Source: CAZMGB01 sp964565775
GTDB taxonomy: Bacteria; Chloroflexota; Dehalococcoidia; DSTF01; JALHUB01
Assembly: GCA_964565775.1 (NCBI GenBank)
Contig: CAZMGB010000001.1
Span: 186,001-250,000, forward strand
Direction: 5' to 3'
DNA: 64,000 bases
Shown: positions 41,537 to 49,563 of the stretch, one piece after another
How the letters are laid out: the number at the start of each line of letters is the position of its first letter
How positions within the stretch are numbered: the first letter of the stretch is position 1
The notes under the pieces: model-generated
Databases searched by the model: none
Told to the model about the DNA's origin: nothing
Seen by the model: the letters and a program-made list of their open reading frames with translations, nothing else
Position numbers and translations under genes: made by a program

Positions 41537-42826
41537 TCAGATGCTCTGTGGCCCGCGCTCGGGCGCTGCGCCGCCGTCGCGGGAGCCGGTGAGTCCACTC
41601 AGCAGGCGGAGATAGTCGTTAAGGTAGCGGGTCACAAGGAAGTTCTCGACGACGTGCTTCCGGCCTGCATGGCCCATCTTCTGCACGAGCGCCGGGTCGC
41701 GGATCAGCCGTACGATTCGTTCGGCGAATTGCTGTGCGCCCTCGGCCAGGAAGCCGGTCTCGCCGTCGAGCACCTGGCAGGGCAGGCCGCCGCTGTTCGC
41801 TGCGACCACCGGCCGCTCCTTCCAGAGGGCGTCCGATACCCAGAGGCCGAAGCCGCGCCGGAGCGCCCTCTGGATCACCACGCGCGAGGCCCGCTGGAAG
41901 ACGTTCGTCTCTACGTTGCCTACGTTGGTCAGGCCGGAGAGCACATGAACGTCCGCATGCTCCTGGGCTTTGCGGGCGATCTCGTCGAAGGCGGAGCGGG
42001 CGGCAGAATCTGTGGGCACTGTCGTTGCCACCAGCGCCATCTGGAGGTCGGGCACCTCCCGTCGCGCCAGCTCGTACGCCTCGACGGCGCCCACCGGGTC
42101 ACAGGTCTCGTCCAGGGGCGAAACCTGGCAGACGAGGGGACGGCTGAGGTCGATCGCGTACTGCTCCAGAACGGCGACCACGGCCTCTTGCGAGAGGTCC
42201 ATGTTGCGCGCGCCCAGGGGGTCTATGGCGGGCAGGATGACCCGCACTGGCGCCGCCTTGATGTCCTCCCTGGCGAAGGACTCCATCTCGAAAACTAGGG
42301 CGTCGTACTGCTCGACGTGCTGGCGAAGCAGGAGCCAGACATCCTCCTGGGCGCAGGAAATGTCCAGGTGACTGTGCATGACCCAGCGCGTGGACCTGCG
42401 CCGCGACTCCTCCACGAACGAGCGGAGGCCCGCCGGCTGGGGGTCGTGGACGACTACTACGTCGTAGTCTTCAGTGAGGAGCCCCGCGTTCATCGAGCTG
42501 TAGCGGAGCCACACGTCGCTCATCTCGGCCGTCCAGGGGACGTGGGTGCCGCCCAGGGCCGTGTACATAGCCTTGTTGACGGCGGCGAACTCGTCGGCGG
42601 TGCGCACCACCTGCCAGTCGCAATCGAGTCCCAGGTCCGAGAGGAGGGGGACGGAGGAACTGAGCAGCTCGGCGACGCCGGTTCCGAAGGCCGTGACGCT
42701 GAGGTTGAGGACGCGCAGACCACGGAGCGGCCGGGCCGCCGCCTGCAACCCGGCCAACGTCCGCTCTCCTGCGATGCCGGCGTAGTCTGCCAGGGACTTC
42801 CGCGTGAGCGCTGTCGTTCCGTACAT
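41537..42826 (-). CDS. Second TreT-type glycosyltransferase, divergent paralogue
   Basis: 429 residues, a paralogue of the next gene but altered at the acceptor site: FGTGVAELLSSSVPLLSD and TADEFAAVNKAMYTALGGTH replace the KAGNDFF/QVTKAMHNSLQG signature. The donor site is intact (SPLDETCDPVGAVEAYE, QRALRRGFGLWVSDALWKERP, TGFLAEG). It may be a trehalose synthase with other kinetics or a related glycosyltransferase. The ATG at 42826 follows GGGAAGGAACCCC. It is the first gene of a treT-like, treT, glgC operon; 30 bases separate it from treT. Confidence 0.8.
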   Translation of the reverse strand: MYGTTALTRKSLADYAGIAGERTLAGLQAAARPLRGLRVLNLSVTAFGTGVAELLSSSVPLLSDLGLDCDWQVVRTADEFAAVNKAMYTALGGTHVPWTAEMSDVWLRYSSMNAGLLTEDYDVVVVHDPQPAGLRSFVEESRRRSTRWVMHSHLDISCAQEDVWLLLRQHVEQYDALVFEMESFAREDIKAAPVRVILPAIDPLGARNMDLSQEAVVAVLEQYAIDLSRPLVCQVSPLDETCDPVGAVEAYELARREVPDLQMALVATTVPTDSAARSAFDEIARKAQEHADVHVLSGLTNVGNVETNVFQRASRVVIQRALRRGFGLWVSDALWKERPVVAANSGGLPCQVLDGETGFLAEGAQQFAERIVRLIRDPALVQKMGHAGRKHVVENFLVTRYLNDYLRLLSGLTGSRDGGAAPERGPQSI

Positions 42827-43082
42827 CTTGGGGTTCCTTCCCCGGAGAGGCGTCCACAGCCGATAGAGAAGACCCGAGGCCACGGCCCGGGCCATCGAGC
42901 GCTCTCGGCGTGCCTCTGCGAGAGCCTAGGGAGCCAGCCGTCGGACGCGCGCATCCGATGCCTGCGATCCGTTGTCGGCCGTCTTCAGGATCGTAGGCCG
43001 GTGCCCCTCCCTTGTCAACGGAACCGGACCGTATGACTCGTGCATCCTTGAGGGGGCGGTCGACCACATGGTTTCGCCACGA

Positions 43083-43102
43083 CCCCGGTCTGAAGGCTGG
43101 GG
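43083..43102. repeat. Hairpin CCCCGGTC-TGAA-GGCTGGGG
   Basis: 8-bp stem allowing G-T pairs, TGAA loop, followed by GCATCAGCAGGCGG, a downstream sequence like that after the hairpin at 45706. Confidence 0.6.
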
Positions 43103-43169
43103 CATCAGCAGGCGGTCTATGCCCCCGCCTTACGGTCATTGCCGAAATGAGTCATCATCGGGCAACCGT

Positions 43170-43196
43170 CGTAGGCGGGGGTCTTCAGACCCTCGC
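43170..43196. repeat. Hairpin variant GCGGGGGTC-TTCA-GACCCTCGC
   Basis: CGTAG flank as in the other copies; one mismatch in the 9-bp stem, TTCA loop. It lies 7 bases from the copy at 43203 in inverted orientation. Confidence 0.7.
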
Positions 43197-43202
43197 GAAC
43201 CT

Positions 43203-43224
43203 GTCGGGGTCTCAAGACCCCGAC
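43203..43224. repeat. Hairpin GTCGGGGTC-TCAA-GACCCCGAC
   Basis: Perfect 9-bp stem; reads TTGA in the loop on the other strand. Flanked by AACCT and CTAC, the inverse of the copy at 14520. Confidence 0.9.
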
Positions 43225-43326
43225 CTACAAAGACCAAGCTCTGTCTGGTCGGTCTGCTCATGAGGATAAGGTGGCGGTCGACAAATCCTCACCAGTCGCA
43301 AGCTGGCTGCTGACCGAGCTCCGGCC

Positions 43327-43845
43327 CTAGGTGGCGTCCGGCGTGGTAGTCGTTTCGCCCGCACGGGCACGGACGCGGGTGCCGCGCTTCTTCAGGAGGC
43401 GGGTGCTGAAGAGGAGATCGCGGGGTAGCTGCTGAATCCCCAGCTCCTGAGCGATGCGCCGGACCGCAGCCCGCACCTCCCGCCTCGAATAGCCGTGCAC
43501 CATCGCAAAAAGGTTGTAGGTCCAGTGAGGCGGGTGGCGCGGCCGGTGGTAGCAGTGGGTGACCTCGGGCATGCGCCCCAGCTTCTCTCCGATCTCGGCG
43601 ACCCGGTCGTCGGGCACGTCCCAGACGGCCATGCCGTTGGCCCTGATGCCGACGGCGTAGTGATTGGGGACGGCCGCCAGCCGCTTGATGACGCCCCTCT
43701 CGAGCAGCGAGCGCAGCAGCCCCATGACGCGCTCCTCGCTCGTGCCGGTCTGCTCGGCGAGGGCGGCGTAGGGCTTCGTTGTCAGGGGCAGCCCTTCCTG
43801 CACGTTCAGCAGAAGGCGGCGCTCTTCCTCGGTAAGGGATGACAT
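43327..43845 (-). CDS. ahbB: Siroheme decarboxylase subunit AhbB-like (Lrp/AsnC fold)
   Basis: 172 residues: an N-terminal helix-turn-helix-like half (EEERRLLLNVQEGLPLTTKP, EERVMGLLRSLLERGVIKRL) and an AsnC-type ligand half with VTHCYHRPRHPPHWTYNLFAM, histidines of the substrate pocket. With AhbA it decarboxylates siroheme to 12,18-didecarboxysiroheme on the alternative heme pathway. It follows AhbA by 5 bases on the same strand. NirDLGH-type proteins of heme d1 synthesis share the fold; the radical-SAM neighbour favours the Ahb pathway, though a d1 role is not excluded. Confidence 0.88.
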   Translation of the reverse strand: MSSLTEEERRLLLNVQEGLPLTTKPYAALAEQTGTSEERVMGLLRSLLERGVIKRLAAVPNHYAVGIRANGMAVWDVPDDRVAEIGEKLGRMPEVTHCYHRPRHPPHWTYNLFAMVHGYSRREVRAAVRRIAQELGIQQLPRDLLFSTRLLKKRGTRVRARAGETTTTPDAT

Positions 43846-43850
43846 CGCCG

Positions 43851-44321
43851 TCAGTCCTCAGGGAAATGGAAGTTGAACTCGACGAAGTACTCGTCGAGCG
43901 TCGGCAGGTTCAGGACCTCCAGGCCGGTCTCGCGCTGGACGGCCGCGAGCGTGCGGGCAACCTCCCCCTCGTCCTCAGACGAGATGACGAACCACATGTT
44001 GTAGTGGTGTTCGCGCCTATAATTGTGGGTGACTCCGGGTTGGGCGTTCACGAGAGCGGCCACCTGATCGAAGCGCTCCGGCGGCACGTGCATGGCGGCG
44101 AGGGTCCTTTCGCCGCCCAGGCCGACGGGGCTGAGGATGGCGCCGAATCTGCTGAGAGCGCCTGATTCGAGGAGGCGCCGCAGCCGCTCGATGACCTCCA
44201 CCTCGTCGATGCCGGTGCGCTCGCCGATCTCGCGGAAGGGGCGGGAGGCGATGGGGACTCCGCCCTGGACTTGATTCAGGAGGATCCTGTCGCGCCGGTC
44301 GAGCTGAAGCTGACGTGAAAT
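43851..44321 (-). CDS. ahbA: Siroheme decarboxylase subunit AhbA-like, non-canonical start
   Basis: About 156 residues, partner of AhbB: QLQLDRRDRILLNQVQGGVP, IDEVEVIERLRRLLESGAL and GVTHNYRREHHYNMWFVISS, with the substrate-binding histidines. Between the stop of the upstream radical-SAM gene (44339) and the first conserved residues there is no ATG, GTG or TTG in frame; an ATT at 44321, six bases after CGAAGG, is the best initiation site. Either ATT/AUU initiation or reinitiation after the upstream stop is implied, or a sequencing error. Confidence 0.8.
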   Translation of the reverse strand: MSRQLQLDRRDRILLNQVQGGVPIASRPFREIGERTGIDEVEVIERLRRLLESGALSRFGAILSPVGLGGERTLAAMHVPPERFDQVAALVNAQPGVTHNYRREHHYNMWFVISSEDEGEVARTLAAVQRETGLEVLNLPTLDEYFVEFNFHFPED

Positions 44322-44338
44322 GACGGGCCTTCGGCCTG

Positions 44339-45580
44339 CTAGGCGCTGGCCGCCTCCCTCTCCCGCCAGGCGGGCGGCACGTAGACGCAATACGGGTCGC
44401 TCTCCATGTAGTCGCCCGTTACGGCGAAGGCGCGCGCCCGCGAGCCGCCGCAGACGTCCCGGTACTCGCAGACGCCGCACTTGCCCTTGATCTTCGTGTA
44501 GTCGCGCAGGTCGCGGAAGAGGGGCGAGTTGCGGTAGATGTCGATGAATGACCTCTTGCGGACGTTGCCGGCCGGGACCTGGAGGAAGCCGGAGGGGCAG
44601 ACGTCGCCGATGTGCGTGACGAAAGCAAAGCCGCTGCCGTCGTTGACGCCCTTCATGGTGGACTGGCCCAGGCCGTCGGCGAAGCTGTAGCCGGCGCCGG
44701 TCAGATGCATGCTGCCGCCGGGCCCCACTGCCGCCTTCTTCCCTCGCGCCGCCGCCTCAGCCATCTCCTGGCGCCGCCGGTCGATGACGATGCGCCGGTA
44801 GTGCTGGGCCGCCGTCGTCCGCACGTCGAAGGGCGCCGTCTTCGCCAGGTCGTACATCCAGTTGAAGACGCGCTCGTGCTCCTCCGCCGAGATCATGTCG
44901 TCGGCGCTGCCCCGACCCGTGGGCACCAGGAAGAAGAAGTTGAGCATCACGGCGCCGTGCTCGGCGGCGATCTGGGCCAGCCGGTCGAGCTCATTCAGGT
45001 TGTAGCGGCTGACCGTGGTGCCGATCTGGAGGGACATGCCCAGTTCACGCAGGTCGTCCATTATCTCGAGCGTGCGCTGGAACGAGCCCGGAGTCTGGCG
45101 AAAAGTGTCGTGGCTTTCAGCGGTAGCGCCGTCGAGGCTGATGTGCGTGCGAGTGACACCGGCGTCGCGGGCCTTGCGTAGACGCTCCTTCGTCACGAGG
45201 GCGGTGGCGCTGGGCGAGAAGGCCACCCGCAGGCCGCGGTCGTGGGCGGCATAGGCTATGAGGTCGAAGAGGTCGCGCCGCATCATCGGGTCGCCGCCCG
45301 TGATGATGAGGATGGGGCGGCCGATCTCAACAATGTCGTCGATGAGGCGCAGGCCCTCCTCGGTGGTGAGCTCCCGCGAATCGCGCTTGGGTTGTGCTTC
45401 GGCGCGACAGTGCACGCACTTGAGGGCGCAGGCGCGGGTGACCTCCCACGCCATAGTGAAGGGGCTGCGGTCGAAGTCGACCTCCGCTACCGGCGGCTTG
45501 CCGGTAGCGCCGCGGTCGGCCTCCTCCGAGTGGCGCAGGGTGGATTCGATGGGGGGTGATACTTTCGTCTTTCGCGTCAC
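44339..45580 (-). CDS. Radical SAM heme-synthesis protein (AhbD/NirJ-like, SPASM)
   Basis: 413 residues. Radical SAM cluster in EVTRACALKCVHCRAEAQP (CxxxCxxC), the GGDPMMRRDLFDLIAYAA stretch, then a SPASM region with GDVCPSGFLQVPAGNVRKRS and the cysteines of KGKCGVCEYRDVCGGSRARA. This arrangement is that of NirJ/AhbC/AhbD enzymes. Position before ahbA and ahbB suggests the heme branch; AhbD would turn iron-coproporphyrin III into heme, AhbC would remove acetate groups, and the sequence does not settle which. GTG start at 45580. Confidence 0.85.
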   Translation of the reverse strand: MTRKTKVSPPIESTLRHSEEADRGATGKPPVAEVDFDRSPFTMAWEVTRACALKCVHCRAEAQPKRDSRELTTEEGLRLIDDIVEIGRPILIITGGDPMMRRDLFDLIAYAAHDRGLRVAFSPSATALVTKERLRKARDAGVTRTHISLDGATAESHDTFRQTPGSFQRTLEIMDDLRELGMSLQIGTTVSRYNLNELDRLAQIAAEHGAVMLNFFFLVPTGRGSADDMISAEEHERVFNWMYDLAKTAPFDVRTTAAQHYRRIVIDRRRQEMAEAAARGKKAAVGPGGSMHLTGAGYSFADGLGQSTMKGVNDGSGFAFVTHIGDVCPSGFLQVPAGNVRKRSFIDIYRNSPLFRDLRDYTKIKGKCGVCEYRDVCGGSRARAFAVTGDYMESDPYCVYVPPAWREREAASA

Positions 45581-45619
45581 GGGGGCCTCTGCATTTACCT
45601 TGCCCGGGGCTTCAAGCTA

Positions 45620-45648
45620 ATTATGAAGTACTTACTGTCTAAATGCAA
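45620..45648 (-). promoter_or_regulatory. Possible sigma-70 promoter of the ahb operon
   Basis: Minus strand: TTGCAT (45643-45648), 17-base spacer, CATAAT (45620-45625), about 40 bases before the radical-SAM start. The -10 is good, the -35 weak (three of six). The AT-rich stretch here is unusual for the window. Confidence 0.4.
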
Positions 45649-45705
45649 GGCGAACCGTTGTTGGCTCATTCTTGGTGGGCCTTCGTCCGCCAGATCGGGG
45701 CAGGA

Positions 45706-45725
45706 CCCCAGCGTGAACGCTGGGG
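45706..45725. repeat. Hairpin CCCCAGCG-TGAA-CGCTGGGG
   Basis: Perfect 8-bp stem with TGAA loop, followed by GCATCGGAAGACGAATCTATGCCC.. , a tail like that after 43102. Twenty bases on is a second hairpin of the same loop type. Confidence 0.85.
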
Positions 45726-45745
45726 CATCGGAAGACGAATCTATG

Positions 45746-45765
45746 CCCTCGCCTTCAGGCGGGGG
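45746..45765. repeat. Hairpin CCCTCGCC-TTCA-GGCGGGGG
   Basis: 8-bp stem with one G-T pair, TTCA loop. Together with 45706 it forms a double hairpin upstream of the eIF-2B-like gene's end and the ahb promoter region. Confidence 0.75.
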
Positions 45766-45822
45766 TAGGGAATCCCCCATCAACGATGAACCAGTCACGC
45801 CGAACTGAAGCTATCGAAGCGT

Positions 45823-46740
45823 TCAGGGAGTCAGGGCGGCGGCGTATCGTCGCGCCCGCTCGACGAGCCCGCCGATCCCTTCGGAGCGGAACACTCCGTC
45901 CTCGGTGATGAGAGAAGTGACGAGCCGAGCCGGCGTGCGATCGAAATAGACGTTGCGGACGCTGACGCCGGGGATGCCCTCGGGGACGACCTCCTCCGGT
46001 TCCTTTTCTTCTGGCGCTACTGCCGCTCCCCACACGCTCTCCGCCGAGACCTTCAGGGCCTCGCACGCCACGTAGAAGGGGATACCGTGGTCGTGCGCGG
46101 CCAGGGCCAGCAGGTAGGTCCCAACCTTGTTGATGAGAGAGCCATCGGCGAGGACGGCATCGGCGCCCACGAGGACGGCCTTCGCCTCGGCGATGAAGGC
46201 GCCTGCCTGAGCGTCGGTTATCAGCGTGACGGCCAGTCCCGCATCCGCCAGCTCCTGAGCCAGTCGTCGGCCCTCGTACAGGGGACGCCCCTCGCAGACG
46301 ATGACACGGCGGCCGCTGGCGGCCTCAGCGGTGAGAGCACCGACGACGGTGGACGAGTGGCTGTGGGTCATGACGACTGACGGGAGCAGGGGCGCCGCGT
46401 TCGCCGCGATGGCTCCGAGGGAGGCCTGCCAGAGCTCGTCGATCTGGCGGGCCCGCTCCGCCACGTATCTTCGCAGCGAGGCCAGGTCCGCGCGAGCCCC
46501 CTGCTCCTGGGCGTCCGCCAGCAGCAGGCCGACGGTATTGGCGACCGCCACCATGCTCGGCCGCGCTCCGGCGAGGGCAATGGCGGCCTCCTTCAGGTGG
46601 TGAAGCAGCTCCCGCGGCGACGACGCCCGGTCCTTTCTTGCCACCTCCGCCAGCGCCCCGGCTGCCCGCCGGCTCAGCGCGCTTGCGCCGCTGGTGCGGT
46701 CCGCCTGAAGCTGCTCCAACGCCCGCTCGATGGTTTCCAT
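45823..46740 (-). CDS. eIF-2B alpha/beta/delta-like protein
   Basis: 305 residues of the IF-2B family (shared by eIF-2B subunits, methylthioribose-1-phosphate isomerase and ribose-1,5-bisphosphate isomerase). Conserved parts: VVMTHSHSSTVVGALTAEAA, LVGADAVLADGSLINKVGTY with the acidic catalytic/structural aspartate, FYVACEALKVSAES and FDRTPARLVTSLITEDGVF. The MtnA-specific cysteine motif is not evident, so a ribose-1,5-bisphosphate-isomerase or a regulatory role is more plausible. ATG at 46740. It is divergent from the MFS gene. Confidence 0.82.
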   Translation of the reverse strand: METIERALEQLQADRTSGASALSRRAAGALAEVARKDRASSPRELLHHLKEAAIALAGARPSMVAVANTVGLLLADAQEQGARADLASLRRYVAERARQIDELWQASLGAIAANAAPLLPSVVMTHSHSSTVVGALTAEAASGRRVIVCEGRPLYEGRRLAQELADAGLAVTLITDAQAGAFIAEAKAVLVGADAVLADGSLINKVGTYLLALAAHDHGIPFYVACEALKVSAESVWGAAVAPEEKEPEEVVPEGIPGVSVRNVYFDRTPARLVTSLITEDGVFRSEGIGGLVERARRYAAALTP

Positions 46741-46888
46741 AGCGCTCGTTTCTCCTCGTAAGGATAGCCCCTGCCCACGGCCTGCTCGGGACGAGCCTCA
46801 CGGTGGTTCGCGCGCGTCATCACACGCCAAGCGTGGACACGCTCACCGGGGCCTTCCCCGGGCGGGAGACGCCAGGGGCCGTCTCAAG

Positions 46889-46904
46889 TATCATAGAGAT
46901 GATA
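46889..46904. promoter_or_regulatory. Short palindrome TATCAT-AGAG-ATGATA between divergent genes
   Basis: Perfect 6-bp arms with a 4-base spacer in the 250-base region between the eIF-2B-like gene and the MFS exporter gene. It could be an operator, but nothing else supports it. Confidence 0.35.
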
Positions 46905-46991
46905 GCAGCAGCGTCCTCATGCGGAAGAGGGGGAGTGCCGCCGCCGAGGGCTGCTGCTTGGCTTGTGAAGAGACGGGAAGGAAAAGACCAC

Positions 46992-48452
46992 ATGCGGCGA
47001 CCGGAGTACAAGTGGCTCGTGGCCATTACCTTTGTCTTCGGGATCTTCATGACCCTGCTGGACCTCACGATCGTGAACGTGGCCTTGCCCACGCTCGCCG
47101 CCGACTTCAAGGCTGCGACAACGACCATCGAATGGCTGGTTACCGGCTATGTGCTCAGCCTGGCGGTCTTCATTCCCGTGAGCGGCTGGGTCGGCGACCG
47201 CTTCGGCACGAAGCGTATCTTCATGTCCGCCCTTGTTGTGTTCACATTCGGTTCCGTCCTCTGCGCCCTGGCCTGGGACATTCACGCGCTGATCGCCTTT
47301 CGGGTATTCCAGGGGATGGGCGCCGGCATGCTGACGCCTGTGGGCATGGCCATGCTGTTCAGGGCGTTTCCCCCGTCGGAACGCGCCCACGCGTCGGCGG
47401 TACTCGCTATCCCGACGGTCGTCGCCCCGGCGAGCGGGCCGGTGCTGGGCGGGTACCTGGTGGAGTACCAGTCCTGGCACTGGATCTTCATCATCAACGT
47501 GCCGATCGGCGTCGTTGGGCTGCTGGTGGCGGCGCTGCTCCTGCGCGAGGAAAAGCAGGATGACCCCGGCCGCTTGGACGTGCCAGGTTTCGCGCTCTCC
47601 GGTGTTGGCCTCGCCACCCTTATGTACGCTCTCGCTGAGGCCGGCACGCGCGGCCTTGGTGATACGCGGGTGCTTTCGATAGCCGCTGCCGGCATCGCTG
47701 TTGTTGGCGTCTTCGTCCTGGTCGAGCTACGAACGGAACAGCCTATGGTGGATGTGCGGCTGTTCGGCGACAAGCTGTTCAGGGGGTCGAACGCCGTCGT
47801 CTTCTCAGGCTTTGCCGGCTTTTCAGGCGCGCTCTTCCTGCTACCGCTTCTCCTGCAGGCGGAGATGGGTCTCACCCCGCTACAGGTGGGCCTCACCACC
47901 TTTCCCCAGGCCGTGGGCGTGGCGATGATGGCGCAGCCCGCCGGGCGCCTCTACCGGCGCATCGGGCCGCGGCGGATGATGATGGCGGGGATGGCGGGCG
48001 TCACTCTCAGCACCCTCGCCTTCCTGGCGGTAGATCTCGATACGAGCCAGTGGTGGATCCGGCTGATCATGTTCCTTCGCGGTTGGGCTTACGCTTTCAC
48101 GCTCATTCCGCTCCAGGCGGCCGTCTTCGCGACTATCAGCCCGGAGGACACCGGCCGGGCGACTGCTATCTACAATGCGGGCCAGCAGGTTGCGAGGGGC
48201 TTGGGCGTCGCCATACTGGCGACCGCGCTGAGCAACCGCTTCATGCACTACGGGGCGACGCTCGGCGACCCCACCACGCGGTTCGGAGCCCTGCTGGCCT
48301 TCCACGACGCGTTCATCCCGGCAGTGGCGCTCGGTGCCCTTGGCGTCGTCCTCGCCGGGCTCCTCATCGACGACAGGGAGGCGGCGGGCACGATGCGCCG
48401 GCCGGCGACGGCTGCCGTTCGCGAAGAGGCGGCTGTGCCGGGCGCACGCTGA
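46992..48452 (+). CDS. MFS exporter, DHA2 (EmrB/QacA) family, 14 TM
   Basis: 486 residues with 14 predicted membrane segments. Motif A is GWVGDRFGTKRIFMSAL, motif C lies in ASGPVLGGYLVEYQSWHWIFIINVP, and LTIVNVALPTLAADF marks segment 1. These are hallmarks of proton-driven multidrug exporters of the EmrB/QacA type. The ATG at 46992 follows GGGAAGGAAAAG; the frame opens 63 codons earlier through a poor leader. It ends 26 bases from the convergent Nudix gene. A TetR-type regulator would be expected but is not in the window. Confidence 0.92.
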   Translation: MRRPEYKWLVAITFVFGIFMTLLDLTIVNVALPTLAADFKAATTTIEWLVTGYVLSLAVFIPVSGWVGDRFGTKRIFMSALVVFTFGSVLCALAWDIHALIAFRVFQGMGAGMLTPVGMAMLFRAFPPSERAHASAVLAIPTVVAPASGPVLGGYLVEYQSWHWIFIINVPIGVVGLLVAALLLREEKQDDPGRLDVPGFALSGVGLATLMYALAEAGTRGLGDTRVLSIAAAGIAVVGVFVLVELRTEQPMVDVRLFGDKLFRGSNAVVFSGFAGFSGALFLLPLLLQAEMGLTPLQVGLTTFPQAVGVAMMAQPAGRLYRRIGPRRMMMAGMAGVTLSTLAFLAVDLDTSQWWIRLIMFLRGWAYAFTLIPLQAAVFATISPEDTGRATAIYNAGQQVARGLGVAILATALSNRFMHYGATLGDPTTRFGALLAFHDAFIPAVALGALGVVLAGLLIDDREAAGTMRRPATAAVREEAAVPGAR

Positions 48453-48478
48453 CCGCGTGCGCCCTCGATTCTGACGCC

Positions 48479-48916
48479 TTACGGAGAATCGCCCTGCGTC
48501 GGGGGGTACACGCGGTCGAACGCTTCCCTGAGGCGAGGGACGGTGTCGAAGTCGGACAGCTCCTCCGGCCGGATCCAGCGGGCCTCGACGTGCTCCCAAT
48601 CGGTGGAGATCGCCGCGTCCCGCGATACGCGAAACAGGAACGGGTGCACAACCCAGCGCACGTCCAGCTCCTCGTCCGTGAAGGCCAGGGGTTCGCCTGA
48701 CTTCAGGAGCGTGGCCTCTTCCGGCGCCAGGCCGGTCTCCTCGGCGATCTCGCGTCGCGCCTGGGCCAGCGGCTCCGACTCCAGGTAGCCGCTGACGCCG
48801 GCCCACCGGCCTTGGTACGTCCCAACGCGGCCGCTGCGGCGCAGGATGAGGATCTCTTCCCGGCCGCCGGCGCCGGTGCGGAGCAGGAAGCAGGTGACGA
48901 CGTTCCGTTCTTCCAT
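48479..48916 (-). CDS. Nudix hydrolase
   Basis: 145 residues. The Nudix box is GYLESEPLAQARREIAEETG; spacing between the first Glu and the REXXEE core is one residue shorter than the strict consensus, but the metal-binding REIAEE core is intact. RWAGVSGYLE is typical of small pyrophosphatases acting on nucleotides. Substrate unknown. The strong ribosome site CTTAT-free start at 48916 reads MEERNVVTCFLL. Confidence 0.88.
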   Translation of the reverse strand: MEERNVVTCFLLRTGAGGREEILILRRSGRVGTYQGRWAGVSGYLESEPLAQARREIAEETGLAPEEATLLKSGEPLAFTDEELDVRWVVHPFLFRVSRDAAISTDWEHVEARWIRPEELSDFDTVPRLREAFDRVYPPTQGDSP

Positions 48917-49005
48917 AAGGTGCCTGCCGAGAATGCCTCCCGGGCAATGCCATTATGGCACAGGCCGCGTTTAGCTTGATCGTCGATGGGGCCCTCCAGG
49001 GGGCA

Positions 49006-49034
49006 TTGACACGGCTTGTCGGCGATTGTATACT
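49006..49034 (+). promoter_or_regulatory. Near-consensus sigma-70 promoter for the fur-catalase operon
   Basis: TTGACA (49006-49011), 17-base spacer, TATACT (49029-49034), about 44 bases before the fur start codon. A perfect -35 and five of six bases at -10. The region TATACTTATAGAGAA just after the -10 may be the regulator's own operator, but no canonical Fur/Per box was matched. Confidence 0.85.
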
Positions 49035-49077
49035 TATAGAGAACGGCTCCTAACTAGTACCTACTTGCCATAACGTC

Positions 49078-49521
49078 ATGCCGACCAAGCCTCGAGTGGA
49101 TGAGCTGGTGACGAGCCTGAAGGCGAAAGGGTACCGCCTCACGCCTCAGCGGCTCGCCGTCCTTCGCGTCCTCGTCGAAAGCGGCGACCATCCCAGTGCG
49201 GAGCAGATCTATGGGGAGATCCGCGGGCAGTATCCGATGATGAGCCGGGCCACGGTCTACAAGACGCTGGAGACGCTCAAGGAGATGGACCAGGTGCTGG
49301 AGTTGGAGTTCAGCGGGGCGAGCAATCGCTACGACGGCAGGAGGGCCGAGCCCCATCCTCACCTTATCTGCCGGGGCTGCGGAAGAATCCAGGACCTGGA
49401 GCTCCCGACCCTGATGCGAGAGGCCTCACGGGTGGCGGAGAAGACCGGCTACGAGCTGGTCGGGCACCGCCTGGACTTCTACGGGCTCTGCCCCAACTGC
49501 CAAGGGGCGATGAGCCATTAG
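49078..49521 (+). CDS. Fur-family regulator, probably PerR-like
   Basis: 147 residues. Winged-helix N-terminus (GYRLTPQRLAVLRVLVESGD, SRATVYKTLETL), then a dimer/metal domain with HPHLICRGCGRIQDLE (C98, C101) and YGLCPNCQGAMSH (C138, C141), the structural zinc site. Upstream of catalase and rubrerythrin with a shared promoter, it most likely senses peroxide as PerR and represses the operon. The key asparagine/aspartate that separates PerR from Fur cannot be judged with confidence here. ATG at 49078. Confidence 0.9.
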   Translation: MPTKPRVDELVTSLKAKGYRLTPQRLAVLRVLVESGDHPSAEQIYGEIRGQYPMMSRATVYKTLETLKEMDQVLELEFSGASNRYDGRRAEPHPHLICRGCGRIQDLELPTLMREASRVAEKTGYELVGHRLDFYGLCPNCQGAMSH

Positions 49522-49563
49522 AACGGTCCCTGAGAGGGGAGGACGAAAGGAGGACGTACGACA

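Larger units (their letters stand above)
42827..43326. other. 500-base non-coding region with repeated hairpins
   Basis: No gene supported. It contains hairpins at 43083-43102 (CCCCGGTC-TGAA-GGCTGGGG, closing with GU pairs), 43170-43196 and 43203-43224, plus a CCCCCGCCTTACGGTCATTG stretch that resembles 9131-9151. Confidence 0.7.

Noticed and set aside
49029..49050. Canonical Fur box
   Set aside because: The A/T-rich stretch after the -10 does not match the 19-bp Fur or PerR consensus well enough.
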